DNA from: Bradyrhizobium zhanjiangense
GTDB taxonomy: Bacteria; Pseudomonadota; Alphaproteobacteria; Rhizobiales; Xanthobacteraceae
DNA length: 64,000 nt
Reading direction: 5' to 3'
NCBI RefSeq assembly: GCF_004114935.1
Contig: NZ_CP022221.1
Location: 4,361,001-4,425,000 of the forward strand
The notes under the pieces were generated by a model that was given only the letters and a program-made list of their open reading frames with translations, ran no database searches and had not been told where the DNA came from. Every line of letters starts with the position of its first letter. The stretch's first letter is position 1. Positions 26,098 to 37,667 of this stretch are shown piece after piece. Made by a program: the position numbers and the translations under genes.

Positions 26098-27933
26098 TCA
26101 GTTGCGCACGGTGATGCAGGAGATCTCGGCGCGCTTCAGGGTACGGCAGACGGCTTCGGCCTGGTCGCGCTCGAGCCCGGCGAAGCGGGCACGGTAGAGC
26201 TTGCGATTGTCCTTCGCGACGACCGGTTCGGTGAACGGATCGGCCTTGCTGAGCAGGCCGCGGGCCGAACTGCGGGCGGCGTCGATGCGGTGCTGGGCTT
26301 CGGTCTCGCTCTCGAGCGCGCCGACCTGGACGATCCAGCCGCTGTGGGTGACGGCCGGCTTGGTCGTGGCGCTCATCTGGATCGGCTGCGGCGCCGGATC
26401 GGCGGAAGCAAGCTTCGGAGTGGCCGGGGTAGGCGCGGCGGCGCTTGCGGCCGGCAGCACCCCGAGGATGCCGTTGCCGGTGCCAAAGCCCGCCGGCTGC
26501 CGCGGCAGCTCGGTGCGGGCGATCTCGGCCTTCGGCGCCTCCGGTTGGGTCGCGACCTCGGGCTTGTTGATGAGATCGGCCCGGGCGACGACGGCGCCGG
26601 AGGTCTCCGCGACGTCGGACCGGGACGGAATGGTGTTCGTGACTGGCGGCGATACCTGGGCCGGGGCGGCGGAGGCGACCTTCACGGCGCCGGCCTTGAC
26701 CTGCACCGTCTTGACCCGCACCGGCTTCATCGGCTCGGATGAGCCGGGGATGATGGACAGCGGCTGGCTCGAGATCACGCCGTTGGTGAGCGGCGCCGGC
26801 TCGATCTTGGATTCAGTCGGCCTGGCTTCGGGCTTCGGCTGAGACGGCGGCATCGCGGCAGTTGCAGCGGCCAGCGTCGACAGACGCGCGGCAAGGCGGG
26901 ACGGGGCGGCCTCGGGAGCAGGGGCGGCCGCGGCCTGAACCTGCGCCACGGGGCGTGCCGGGGTATCGGATGCGTCGGCGACGTCGGCATTGGCGTCGGC
27001 GCCGTTGCGCTCGGTGACGGCAACGACGGTATGGGTGGTCGCGCCCTTCTCGAGATTCTCCGCGAGCAGGTTGCGCATGATGGCATCGCGCGAGCCGCCG
27101 CTGCGGCCGCCGAGCACAACGCCGATCAGGTGGCGATTGCCGCGGCGCATCGAGCTGACGAGGTTGAAGCCGGAGGCGCGGGTGTAGCCGGTCTTGATGC
27201 CGTCCACGCCCTCGACATTGCCGAGCAGGTGATTGTGGTTCCGGATCGACTGTCCACGCCAGTTGAACGAGGCGGTCGCGAAGTAGCGGTAGTAGCGCGG
27301 GAAGCGCTCCTGGATGGCGCGGCCGAGCGTGGCCTGGTCGCGTGCCGTCGTTACCTGCTCGTCGTTCGGCAGGCCCGAGGCGTTGCGGTAGACCGTCTTG
27401 GACATGCCGAGCGAGCGTGCCTTGCGCGTCATCATCTGCGCGAAATCGTCCTCGTCGCCGCCGATCGCTTCCGCGATCACCACGGCGGCGTCATTGGCGG
27501 AGCGCGTCACGAGGCCCTTGATCGCGTCCTCGACGCGGATGGTCTGGCCAGGGCGGAGGTTGAGCTTGGTCGGATCCTGGTCGGCGGCATGCTGAGACAC
27601 CGGCATCTCGGTGTCGAGCTTCAGCTTGCCGGACTCGAGGCGCTCGAACAGCAAATAGAGCGTCATGATCTTGGTGAGCGAGGCGGGGTGGCGCAGTCCG
27701 TCGGGGCTGGTCGACTGCAGCACCGCGCCGGAATTGCCGTCGACGATGATGGACGCGAATTTCGGGCTGGAGCTCTCGGACACATCGCGCTGCACCCGGT
27801 GGTGCGCGTAATGGCGCCGGTGGCGCCGCGCTTCGGCAGCATCGGTGGTGAAGATGACTGCGGTGGTGACCGTAAGCAGCCCGAAAACGCCAACCCGCGC
27901 CAAGCGCGAGGAAGACAAGTTGTTACGAAGCAT
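26098..27933 (-). CDS. D-alanyl-D-alanine carboxypeptidase with SPOR domain
   Basis: The 611-residue product has a signal or anchor (VGVFGLLTVTTAVIFTTDAAEA), a class-A low-molecular-weight PBP domain with the catalytic S85-L-T-K88, S145-A-N147 and K247-T-G motifs, a long low-complexity linker, and a C-terminal SPOR domain (from about 530, with SGWIVQVGALESETEAQHRI). It removes the terminal D-Ala of peptidoglycan pentapeptides. SPOR domains bind denuded glycan at division sites, so it is probably recruited to the septum. It is divergent from the phasin gene. Confidence 0.93.
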   Translation of the reverse strand: MLRNNLSSSRLARVGVFGLLTVTTAVIFTTDAAEARRHRRHYAHHRVQRDVSESSSPKFASIIVDGNSGAVLQSTSPDGLRHPASLTKIMTLYLLFERLESGKLKLDTEMPVSQHAADQDPTKLNLRPGQTIRVEDAIKGLVTRSANDAAVVIAEAIGGDEDDFAQMMTRKARSLGMSKTVYRNASGLPNDEQVTTARDQATLGRAIQERFPRYYRYFATASFNWRGQSIRNHNHLLGNVEGVDGIKTGYTRASGFNLVSSMRRGNRHLIGVVLGGRSGGSRDAIMRNLLAENLEKGATTHTVVAVTERNGADANADVADASDTPARPVAQVQAAAAPAPEAAPSRLAARLSTLAAATAAMPPSQPKPEARPTESKIEPAPLTNGVISSQPLSIIPGSSEPMKPVRVKTVQVKAGAVKVASAAPAQVSPPVTNTIPSRSDVAETSGAVVARADLINKPEVATQPEAPKAEIARTELPRQPAGFGTGNGILGVLPAASAAAPTPATPKLASADPAPQPIQMSATTKPAVTHSGWIVQVGALESETEAQHRIDAARSSARGLLSKADPFTEPVVAKDNRKLYRARFAGLERDQAEAVCRTLKRAEISCITVRN

Positions 27934-28321
27934 GGAACCCCGTCCCCGTTTCTGACTTGATCACCGGCTCGTGAGGCGAAATTGTGCCCAATGGACCCGA
28001 GATCATTACCTGCTCAGGCTGTCCCTCCGCTGGTGTTCGCCGCGGGAAACGTTGGGCCTGAGCCGCTGTTCTGGCTAAGGTGATGTTCTCAAACGGCTTT
28101 TGACCGCTTGCGGAAGTGAACACGTCCAGGGAATCAGGGTAGGGGGCCGCGGTTTCCAAAAGCTTAAGGAACCCTTGCGGGAAACCCCGGGAATCTCAGC
28201 GATTTGGATCTAGTTTTGTGCGTCGCACAAGATTCTTGACTTTTTTGTGCGTTGCACTAATTGTGGGCAGAGTCAGGGAGCCGGGGCTTCCCGACGAGAG
28301 CCAGGGAAAAAGGATTCCGAC
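27934..28321. other. Divergent promoter region (carboxypeptidase / phasin)
   Basis: 388 bp separate the two starts. The phasin side holds the paired dyads listed separately and a plausible promoter: TTGACT at 28236 and TAATTG at 28258, 16 bp apart. The other half shows no gene or repeat. Confidence 0.6.
28216..28259. promoter_or_regulatory. Paired TTGTGC-N3-GCACAA dyads at phasin promoter
   Basis: TTGTGCGTCGCACAA (28216-28230) and TTGTGCGTTGCACTA (28245-28259) lie 29 bp apart centre to centre. The second covers the interval between the possible -35 (28236) and -10 (28258). Proteins of the PhaR family repress phasin genes from TGC-containing dyads in other Alphaproteobacteria; this assignment is inference. 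Confidence 0.7.
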
Positions 28322-28660
28322 ATGTTCAAGGTTGAAGACTTTCAGAACTACGGGAAAGAGCAGTTCGAGCAGTGCGTCGCCTCCGCGACGTCGGTGCAGC
28401 ACGGCCTCCAGGCGATCGCGAGCGCTTATGGCGACTACACCAAGAAGTCGTTCGAAGACACCAAGTCCTTCGTCGAGAAGCTCTCCGGCGTGAAGTCGCT
28501 GGACAAGGCCATGGAAGCGCAAACCGATTTCGCCCGTTCCGCCTACGAGACCTTCGTTGCTGAATCGCAGAAGATCGCCGGCCTCTACAGCGACCTCGCC
28601 AAGCAGGCGTTCAAGCCGGTCGAGACCATCGTGTCGAAGTTCACCCCGGCTGCGAACTAA
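28322..28660 (+). CDS. phaP: Phasin
   Basis: The 112-residue protein is a single long amphipathic helical domain (MFKVEDFQNYGKEQFEQ, FEDTKSFVEKLSGVKSL, YETFVAESQKIAGLYSDLAKQAFKPVE) typical of PHA-granule-associated phasins. Phasins coat polyhydroxyalkanoate granules and control their number. The start at 28322 begins the family domain, and the longer frame from 28247 lies inside the promoter. Strong regulation is suggested by two dyads upstream, and a rho-independent terminator follows at 28684. Confidence 0.92.
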   Translation: MFKVEDFQNYGKEQFEQCVASATSVQHGLQAIASAYGDYTKKSFEDTKSFVEKLSGVKSLDKAMEAQTDFARSAYETFVAESQKIAGLYSDLAKQAFKPVETIVSKFTPAAN

Positions 28661-28683
28661 CGCTTTCTGGAAGTCCTGGAATG

Positions 28684-28716
28684 AAAAAAGCCCGGCATCA
28701 GCCGGGCTTTTTGTTT
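28684..28716 (+). terminator. Rho-independent terminator of the phasin gene
   Basis: AAAAAGCCCGGC and GCCGGGCTTTTT form a 12-bp stem with loop ATCA, about 25 bp past the phasin stop, and the second arm itself ends in a run of five Ts. Confidence 0.93.
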
Positions 28717-29268
28717 GCGCGAGATGAATTCGTCAGAGTGCCGCATCGATCGTGACGCTTGCCGACCTGCCGTTGTCGCAAAGCTGGAGACGTCGAACGC
28801 GACACGGCCCGATCTCGCGCCACGCACTCGAGCCCTTGGTAAATTGGACCGTAGAAAACCGGAGATGTGCCGTGCGCGAAACGTCGCGGCCGCATGGGAC
28901 GGTCGGGTTCCTGGTCAACACGTTCCAAATGGGCGCCACGGAAAATTTTGTCAAACCGGTCCGGATTGACTAACCTTGGTGAGGATCACCGGGCCGGGAA
29001 TCGGGACCGCCGCGGCAGCATCGGCTGGACCGTTGCATGCTTGCGGCGAGCCGGGGGCAGGGCCATATTGCTATCGACCGATCCGGTTTGGACCGGATCG
29101 GTCGGAGGCGGCGATTCAGAAAGGCGGCGCGCCTGTGCGAGGCTCCGAAGTGCTGAGCTGCGCCGCAGACCGTCATTCGCTTCCGTGGGGAATTTGAACG
29201 CCTGTGCCATGCCGCAACTGACTTCCAGACTCGACCTGTCCGCGGTCACCGCCGCCTACGCTCCCCGG
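28717..29268. other. Long clpS leader / intergenic region
   Basis: About 550 bp before the ClpS domain with no convincing gene. Short frames exist on both strands (for example 28733-28954 minus and 28752-28973 plus), but neither has a domain or a ribosome-binding site. It contains the 13-bp perfect inverted repeat at 29075-29104. A second ATG for clpS at 29209 falls inside. Confidence 0.55.
29075..29104. repeat. 13-bp perfect inverted repeat in clpS leader
   Basis: CGACCGATCCGGT and ACCGGATCGGTCG surround the loop TTGG. The stem is perfect over 13 bp with no T run after it, so an operator or a structured leader is as likely as a terminator. It ends 164 bp before the chosen clpS start. Confidence 0.85.
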
Positions 29269-29601
29269 ATGAGCAACGATGAGAACCGTTCGGGCGGCCC
29301 TTCCGGGCCGAACACCTCGGTCATCACCAAGGTCAAGCCCAAGACCAAACGGCCGAACCTGTATCGTGTGCTGATCCTGAACGACGACTACACGCCGATG
29401 GAATTCGTCGTTCACGTGCTGGAGAAGTTCTTCCAGAAGGACGTCGAGGCGGCGACCAAGATCATGCTGCACGTCCATCATCACGGCATCGGGGAGTGCG
29501 GCGTGTTCACCTACGAGATCGCGGAGACCAAGGTGACACAGGTGATGGATTTCGCCCGCAAGCACCAGCATCCGCTGCAATGCGTGATGGAAAAGAAGTA
29601 A
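29269..29601 (+). CDS. clpS: ClpS adaptor
   Basis: The 110-residue adaptor binds the N-terminal domain of ClpA and delivers N-end-rule substrates. The ClpS core is complete: [23 protein letters not shown] (with the N-degron-binding ND-Y-T-P segment), [20 protein letters not shown] and a final [10 protein letters not shown]. An in-frame ATG at 29209 adds 20 residues. I chose 29269 because it gives the usual family length, though neither start has a strong Shine-Dalgarno. clpA follows after 301 bp on the same strand, the usual partner arrangement. Confidence 0.92.
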   Translation: MSNDENRSGGPSGPNTSVITKVKPKTKRPNLYRVLILNDDYTPMEFVVHVLEKFFQKDVEAATKIMLHVHHHGIGECGVFTYEIAETKVTQVMDFARKHQHPLQCVMEKK

Positions 29602-29902
29602 GACGCCTTACGGCGCGTTGAAGCCGGCTCCCTTGGTAGTGGCGGTGTGATCGTCGCCTGAGGTCTGCGCGCGACATCCCTTGCAGCCGGCAGCAACGGA
29701 ATTTTGTGCCGGCGCCGATCCCGCCCAAATCGGAACGGGTTTTGCATCGAGAATACCGTAATCGAGAATACCGGAGGTGCGCAGCCGCCAGAGTCGCGGA
29801 ACCGGTCTTTTGCCGCGATCTTGTATAACTATATGTGACAAAGGTTGTTGTTGCCTGACCGGGCGATGACGATCATGATGGTGGGGGCCATAGAGGACGC
29901 GA
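29602..29902. other. clpS-clpA intergenic region
   Basis: 301 bp with no coding frame of note; AT-rich stretches (GTATAACTATATGTG around 29822) could hold the clpA promoter. A GAGGA site precedes the clpA ATG. Confidence 0.6.
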
Positions 29903-32311
<2,409 letters not shown>

Positions 32312-32330
32312 TCGGGTGTCATGAAAAAAG

Positions 32331-32359
32331 AAAAGGCCGGCTGAAAAGCCGGCCTTTTT
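32331..32359 (+). terminator. Rho-independent terminator of clpA
   Basis: AAAAGGCCGGCT and AGCCGGCCTTTTT form a 12-bp stem around GAAA, 19 bp past the clpA stop. It also serves the opposite direction, because the MFS gene ends at 32384. Confidence 0.92.
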
Positions 32360-32383
32360 GTTGCTCGCATCATCGTAGCGGCT

Positions 32384-33805
32384 TCATTCCCCCCGCAGGC
32401 GCTGATCGTCCTGCACGCGGACTTGCTCGGCGCCGCGCGCGCCCGCGGGCGACAGCCGTAGCATGCTCAGCACCGCGCCGCAGAGTGCAAAGCCGACACC
32501 GGCGAGCAGCGCCAATCGGGTTCCGTCGATCGGATAGCGGCCGAGCAACAGCGCCACCAGCGCCGCGCCGGTGGTCTGGCCGAGCAGGCGTGCCGTGCCC
32601 AGCATGCCGCTGGCGCCGCCGGCGCGCTCGCGCGGGGCCGCCGCAATCATGGTGCGGTTGTTGGGGGTCTGGAACAGGCCGAAGCCGGCGCCGGCCAGTG
32701 CCATGCGCCAGATCACGTCGAACGGCGTCGGGCTAGCGGGCAGCAAGGCGAGCGCACCGAGGCCGCAGGCGAACAGCGTGAGCCCGATGCCGCCGAGCAG
32801 GCCGGCCGGATAATGCTCGACTAGGCGGCCGGCGAGGGGCGCCGCGAAAGCCACCGCGATCGGCCAGGGTGTGATCAAGAGGCCCATATGCACGGCCGAA
32901 TAGCCGAAGCGGCTCTGGAGATAGAAGGGGATGGCGACGAAGGCCAGCATCTGCCCGCAGAACGATGCGATCGAGGTCGCAATCGACAGCGCGAACACGG
33001 GGATGCGTAACAGGTCGACCGGCAAGAGCGGCGAGGTCATGTGGGTTTCGCGATAGATCAGCAGCGCGACGGCGATGATGGCGATGGCGAACTGCACGAG
33101 GCAGGTGATCGCGGCCTCCCCATGACCGACGCTATCGACGGCGGCGATGCCGACGCCGAACGTGATCGCCGATAGCCCCGCGCTCTGCCAATCGAAGGAA
33201 CGGCTCGCTCGCTTGGTGTGCGGCAGGCTGCGCAAGCCGATCAGCAATGTCGCCGCACCGAGCGGCACGTTGATGGCGAACAGCCAGGGCCAGCTTCCGA
33301 CCGCGAGGATGCCGGCGGCGAGCGTCGGTCCGACCGCGGCCGAGAAGGCGACCACGAGCGCGTTGAGCCCGATGCCGCGGCCGAGCTGGCTGCGCGGATA
33401 GGTGAAACGCACCAGCGCCGCGTTGACGCTCATGATGCCGGCCGCGCCAAAGCCCTGGATGATACGCGCGATCGTCAGCAGCGGCAGCGTATGTGCCAGC
33501 GCGCACAACGCGGATGCGAGCGTGAACAGCGCGAGCCCGACCAGATAGACGCGGCGATAGCCGACGATCTCGCCGAGCGAAGCCAGCGGCAGCAGCGAGA
33601 TCGTGATCGCGAGCTGGTAGCCGTTGACGATCCAGATCGAGAAGGCCGGGCTCGCATCAAGGTCGGCCGCAATCGTCGGCAGCGCCACGTTGGCGATGGC
33701 GCTGTCGACCACGGCCATGATGATGCCCAGCGCAATGGTCAGCACCGCCTGGCTGCGTTGTGGCTGCGGCAAGCCGTCGGCATGCTCGATCGGGGCGGAC
33801 GACAT
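32384..33805 (-). CDS. MFS transporter (DHA2-like)
   Basis: The 473-residue product has about 14 hydrophobic segments, with the conserved N-terminal LTIALGIIMAVVDSAIANVALPTIAADL (motif D1 of 14-helix drug:proton antiporters) and the later FGAAGIMSVNAALVR segment. Such transporters export drugs or small organic compounds using the proton gradient. The ATG at 33805 starts just before the first helix. The drug family assignment is from length and motif pattern; the substrate is unknown. Confidence 0.88.
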   Translation of the reverse strand: MSSAPIEHADGLPQPQRSQAVLTIALGIIMAVVDSAIANVALPTIAADLDASPAFSIWIVNGYQLAITISLLPLASLGEIVGYRRVYLVGLALFTLASALCALAHTLPLLTIARIIQGFGAAGIMSVNAALVRFTYPRSQLGRGIGLNALVVAFSAAVGPTLAAGILAVGSWPWLFAINVPLGAATLLIGLRSLPHTKRASRSFDWQSAGLSAITFGVGIAAVDSVGHGEAAITCLVQFAIAIIAVALLIYRETHMTSPLLPVDLLRIPVFALSIATSIASFCGQMLAFVAIPFYLQSRFGYSAVHMGLLITPWPIAVAFAAPLAGRLVEHYPAGLLGGIGLTLFACGLGALALLPASPTPFDVIWRMALAGAGFGLFQTPNNRTMIAAAPRERAGGASGMLGTARLLGQTTGAALVALLLGRYPIDGTRLALLAGVGFALCGAVLSMLRLSPAGARGAEQVRVQDDQRLRGE

Positions 33806-33989
33806 GATGGAGGCGCGGTTGATTCGAGCCGTAATTCATCTCCGAATAGGAAATTGCCCGATCGACAGCAACCCGTCAGGACACCGACAGTTCCCCCGCC
33901 GGAGCCGGGCTTCCGCCATGAAAAGACAGGGGTCGGAACGCGTTTTCACGAAAGCTCAACAGCGCGCAGTCATGGCAATTGACCGGCTT

Positions 33990-35015
33990 CTACACCGCCG
34001 GCGGATTGCGGTCAGTGAACGTCGTGCGCTGGTGCCAATAGGGATAGGGCAGTGTCACCTTGCTCGCGGCATCGAGCTTTGCGACCTGGTCCTTGGTCAG
34101 CGACCAGCCGACCGCTCCGAGATTTTCGCGCAGCTGCGTCTCGTTGCGCGCGCCGATGATCAGGGTCGAGACGGTCGGACGCTGCAGCAGCCAGTTGAGC
34201 GCGATCTGCGAGACGCTCTTGCACGTCTCCTTCGCGACCTCGTCGATGGCATCGACGACCCGATAGACGTGCTCGTCCGGCACGGGCGGGCCGAAATCGG
34301 CGGTCTGGGGCAGGCGGCTGACGTCCGGCTTGGGCTGACCCCGGCGGATCTTGCCGGTGAGGCGGCCCCATCCGAGTGGCGACCAGACCACGGCACCTAA
34401 CCCCTGGTCAAGGCTGAGCGGCATCAACTCCCATTCGTAGTCGCGCCCGATTAGTGAATAATAGGTCTGGTTGGCGACGTAGCGCGGGAAGCCATGCTTG
34501 TCGGCGACGGCGAGCGACTTCATCAGGTGCCAGCCCGAAAAATTCGAGACGCCGACGTAGCGGATCTTGCCGGCACGCACGAGCACGTCGAGGGTCGCGA
34601 GCACCTCTTCAGGTGGGGTGAAGGCGTCGAATCCATGGAGTTGGAATAGGTCGATGTAGTCGGTGCCGAGCCGGCTCAGCGAACCGTCGATGGCTGCGAG
34701 CAGATGCTGGCGTGATGATCCGATGTCGTTGGCCCCGTCGCCGAAGCGGAAGCTTGCCTTGGTCGAGACCAGGACCTTGTCGCGGCGTCCCTTGATGGCT
34801 TCGCCGAGAACGCGCTCGGATTCGCCGAGCGAATAGACATTCGCGGTATCGAACATCGACACGCCGGCATCGAGGCAGATATCGAGAAGCCGCCGCGCTT
34901 CGGTCGCGTCCGTCGTGCCCCACGCGGCGAGGCGGCCGACGCCGCCGAAGGTGCCGGTCCCAAGACTCAAGGCAGGCACCATGAGGCCTGACCGGCCCAA
35001 GCGTCGGTATTCCAT
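33990..35015 (-). CDS. Aldo/keto reductase (YajO/Kvbeta-like)
   Basis: The 341-residue enzyme has the AKR catalytic tetrad D56, Y61, K86 and H127 (FDTANVYSLGESE, VSTKASF, FQLHGFD) and the NADPH segment VSTLIIGARNETQL near residue 290. Its length and the EYRRLGRSGLMVPALSLGTGTFGG start place it in the large bacterial AKR group with YajO-like enzymes rather than the shorter AKR5 type at 14520. It reduces aldehydes or ketones with NADPH. It has no operon partner: the MFS gene is 184 bp away on the same strand. Confidence 0.9.
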   Translation of the reverse strand: MEYRRLGRSGLMVPALSLGTGTFGGVGRLAAWGTTDATEARRLLDICLDAGVSMFDTANVYSLGESERVLGEAIKGRRDKVLVSTKASFRFGDGANDIGSSRQHLLAAIDGSLSRLGTDYIDLFQLHGFDAFTPPEEVLATLDVLVRAGKIRYVGVSNFSGWHLMKSLAVADKHGFPRYVANQTYYSLIGRDYEWELMPLSLDQGLGAVVWSPLGWGRLTGKIRRGQPKPDVSRLPQTADFGPPVPDEHVYRVVDAIDEVAKETCKSVSQIALNWLLQRPTVSTLIIGARNETQLRENLGAVGWSLTKDQVAKLDAASKVTLPYPYWHQRTTFTDRNPPAV

Positions 35016-35129
35016 CGATATGCTCCTCGGCTGGTCGCTGATTGATCACTGCGGCCTGGTGGCGAGGATAATGCAAGCAGGCGCCGCGTCCTATCACGCG
35101 CTCACATACCGGCCTTGCTTGGGAATGGC

Positions 35130-35366
35130 CTAATCGTGCAGGCGCATGTCATCGAACGCTGCATCGGCAACGCGCGAGCCGGGTGTCTTCACCAAAGATT
35201 GAGCTTGGAGCCTTGTTGCGGGCGAGGGCAAGCACGCGGGTTCGCTGTCGCGCGCTTGCCGCGGCAGCAGCGTCAGGCTCCAGCCCACCAGGACCAGCAC
35301 TGCGAGCCGGATCGCGATCACACCCAGCAACAGCTCCGTTCCGCTTATGGTGGCGTGAGTCCTCAT
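35130..35366 (-). CDS. Possible small membrane protein
   Basis: A 78-residue minus-strand frame with one strongly hydrophobic segment (TELLLGVIAIRLAVLVLVGW) in the 455-bp gap between the aldo/keto reductase and the AraC regulator. The membrane segment argues for real coding, but the ribosome-binding site is weak and the second half looks random. The remaining bases of the gap (35016-35129 and 35367-35470) show nothing. Confidence 0.4.
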   Translation of the reverse strand: MRTHATISGTELLLGVIAIRLAVLVLVGWSLTLLPRQARDSEPACLPSPATRLQAQSLVKTPGSRVADAAFDDMRLHD

Positions 35367-35470
35367 GCGTGCCAGCTTGATGCAGGTCACGAGGCAAGAC
35401 AATTTGGAATTGGCGAGCATGGCCTTCGCTGGAAGCGAAGGCTCGAGCTGACAGCTGATTGCAAGGGACG

Positions 35471-36427
35471 TCAGTGCCGCAACTGGCTCTGCCGGAAGTC
35501 GCGCGGCGACATCCCGAAATGCTCGCGGAAGACACGACCGAAATGCGAGAGGTCGTTGAAACCCCAGGCGAAGGCGATCTCGCTGATGTGGCGATGGGCG
35601 AGCACGGGCGAGGCGAGGTCGCGCCGGCATTGGGCAAGACGTTCGGCCAGCACGTGGCGCTGGAACGAGATGTCCTCGTCCGCGAGGAGATCGTTGACGT
35701 AGCGCGGCGAGATGCCGAGCGCGGCCGCGGTCTCCGCGAGCGAGAGCTCGGGATCGGCGAGATGCGCGCGGATGTGCGCTTTCAGCCGGTAGAGCAGGGC
35801 GGAGCGATGGGTCGAGGATGGCAGCGATGTCTTGCCGAGCCGTTCGCCCAGCGCCATCGCAAGGAGATCGACTGCCTGCTCCGACAGCGCGACCGCGTTG
35901 TTCGGATCCAACCGGTCCGCGCTCTGGCAGAGCCTGATAATAAAATCATAGGCGAGCCGTTCGAGCGGTGCGTCAGCGCCGAACGCGATCGCGGTCAGCG
36001 CCTCGGTGCCGCCGAGCCGGCGCTGCAGCATCTCACGCGGCACCTTGAAGATGGTCTGCGTGAAGGTGTGGTTGAACTTCAGCTCATAGGGCCGCGTGGT
36101 GTCATACAGGGCGAACTCGCCGGGATGGATCACGGTCTCGCGGCCATCCTGCACCACGCCGCCGTCGCCGCGATTGCCGAGCGCGACCAGGACGAAATCC
36201 TGATCAGAGCGCGCGATGCGCGAGGGCGTGCGGAACACGTGCTGGCGCTCGGAGCAGACCTCGGAGCACACGGCCCTGCCGAGCGAAGCCTGCGTGACCG
36301 AGCCGTGAAAGGCGCTGCCGAGGTCAGACTTGCAGTCGAGCCCGACGAAGACGTCGCAGACGATGTCCTGCCAGAGAGCAAGCCGCCGGTAGCCGGGGCT
36401 GCCGTCCGTCGTGAACTGGACTGGCAT
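35471..36427 (-). CDS. AraC-family transcriptional regulator of the nitrile module
   Basis: The 318-residue protein has an N-terminal AraC-type sensor domain (about 20-190, including GVVQDGRETVIHPGEFALYDTTRPYEL) and a C-terminal double helix-turn-helix (about 220-318: LSLAETAAALGISPRYVNDL, then ISEIAFAWGFNDLSHFGRVFREHFGMSPRDFR, the family signature). GGAGGCTCCTCAG precedes the ATG at 36427. It is divergent from the nitrilase and aldoxime dehydratase genes, with 195 bp between starts, so it probably activates them, perhaps in response to an aldoxime or nitrile. Confidence 0.9.
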   Translation of the reverse strand: MPVQFTTDGSPGYRRLALWQDIVCDVFVGLDCKSDLGSAFHGSVTQASLGRAVCSEVCSERQHVFRTPSRIARSDQDFVLVALGNRGDGGVVQDGRETVIHPGEFALYDTTRPYELKFNHTFTQTIFKVPREMLQRRLGGTEALTAIAFGADAPLERLAYDFIIRLCQSADRLDPNNAVALSEQAVDLLAMALGERLGKTSLPSSTHRSALLYRLKAHIRAHLADPELSLAETAAALGISPRYVNDLLADEDISFQRHVLAERLAQCRRDLASPVLAHRHISEIAFAWGFNDLSHFGRVFREHFGMSPRDFRQSQLRH

Positions 36428-36622
36428 CTGAGGAGCCTCCCTTTCACATCCTGCAAAATCGTCTGTTGGCGGATCCAGCCTGCCCAGAGGCAAATCCCAT
36501 ACCGGTCGGTGGCCGCGTCCAGTCGAGTTTTTGTTCCGCCGTGGTCGAGCGCCCGGCCGCCCGGCTTGGCTCAATAGACTGCATCGGACGTGGCTTCCGA
36601 TCAACCGGCAATGGAGGCGGGA

Positions 36623-37639
36623 ATGGGCATCGAACATCCGAGATATAAGGTAGCAGTGGTGCAGGCGGCGCCGGCCTGGCTCGACCTCGACGCCTCGATC
36701 GACAAGTCGATCGCGCTGATCAGAGAGGCCGCGGAGAACGGCGCCAAGCTGATCGCCTTTCCCGAGGCGTTCATCCCCGGTTACCCCTGGCATATCTGGA
36801 TGGACTCGCCGGCCTGGGCGATCGGCCGCGGCTTCGTGCAGCGCTATTTCGACAATTCATTGTCCTATGACAGCCCGCAGGCCGAAAAGCTGCGCGAGGC
36901 CGTGCGCAAGGCAAAGCTCACCGCCGTGATCGGCCTGTCCGAACGCGACGGTGGCAGCCTCTATCTGGCGCAATGGCTGATCGGACCCGACGGCGAGACC
37001 ATCGCAAAGCGCCGCAAGCTGCGGCCGACCCATGCCGAGCGCACGGTCTATGGCGAAGGAGATGGCAGCGACCTCGCCGTGCATGCCAGACCCGACATCG
37101 GCCGTCTCGGCGCGCTGTGCTGCTGGGAGCATCTCCAGCCGCTGTCGAAATACGCGATGTACGCCCAGAACGAACAGGTGCACGTCGCGGCCTGGCCGAG
37201 CTTCTCGCTCTACGATCCCTTTGCGCCGGCACTCGGGGCCGAGGTGAACAATGCGGCTTCGCGCGTCTATGCGGTGGAAGGCTCCTGCTTCGTGCTCGCG
37301 CCTTGCGCGACGGTGTCGCAAGGAATGATCGACGAACTGTGCGACCGGCCCGACAAGCATGCGCTGCTGCATGCCGGCGGCGGCTTTGCCGCGATCTACG
37401 GCCCCGACGGCAGCCAGATCGGCGAGAAGCTGGCGCCGGACCAGGAGGGCCTCCTGATTGCCGAGATCGACCTCGGCGCCATCGGCATCGCCAAGAACGC
37501 CGCCGATCCCGCCGGGCACTATTCGCGGCCCGACGTGACGCGGCTCCTGCTCAACAACAAGCCGTACAAGCGGGTCGAGCAATTTGCGCTGCCGGTTGAC
37601 ACCGTCGAGCCGAAGGACATCGCCGCGGCGGCGAGCTGA
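36623..37639 (+). CDS. Nitrilase
   Basis: The 338-residue enzyme hydrolyses R-CN to R-COOH and ammonia. The catalytic triad of the superfamily is visible: E48 (FPEAFIPGYPWH), K132 (RRKLRPTHAER) and C167 (LCCWEHLQPLSKYA). The CWE segment and the length mark a true nitrilase rather than an amidase. GGAGGCGGGA lies directly before the ATG at 36623, so the upstream in-frame starts were not used. The next gene, 28 bp downstream, encodes an aldoxime dehydratase that would supply the nitrile. Confidence 0.93.
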   Translation: MGIEHPRYKVAVVQAAPAWLDLDASIDKSIALIREAAENGAKLIAFPEAFIPGYPWHIWMDSPAWAIGRGFVQRYFDNSLSYDSPQAEKLREAVRKAKLTAVIGLSERDGGSLYLAQWLIGPDGETIAKRRKLRPTHAERTVYGEGDGSDLAVHARPDIGRLGALCCWEHLQPLSKYAMYAQNEQVHVAAWPSFSLYDPFAPALGAEVNNAASRVYAVEGSCFVLAPCATVSQGMIDELCDRPDKHALLHAGGGFAAIYGPDGSQIGEKLAPDQEGLLIAEIDLGAIGIAKNAADPAGHYSRPDVTRLLLNNKPYKRVEQFALPVDTVEPKDIAAAAS

Positions 37640-37667
37640 TCGTCGGCGTCGAGGGGAGGGCACGATC

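Noticed and set aside
28733..28973. Two overlapping frames of 73 residues before clpS
   Set aside because: They are on opposite strands, lack ribosome-binding sites and show no recognisable features, so neither was called.
35016..35470. Longer 166-residue frame on the minus strand (35130-35630)
   Set aside because: Its first half overlaps the AraC gene out of frame; only the last 78 residues carry a plausible membrane segment.
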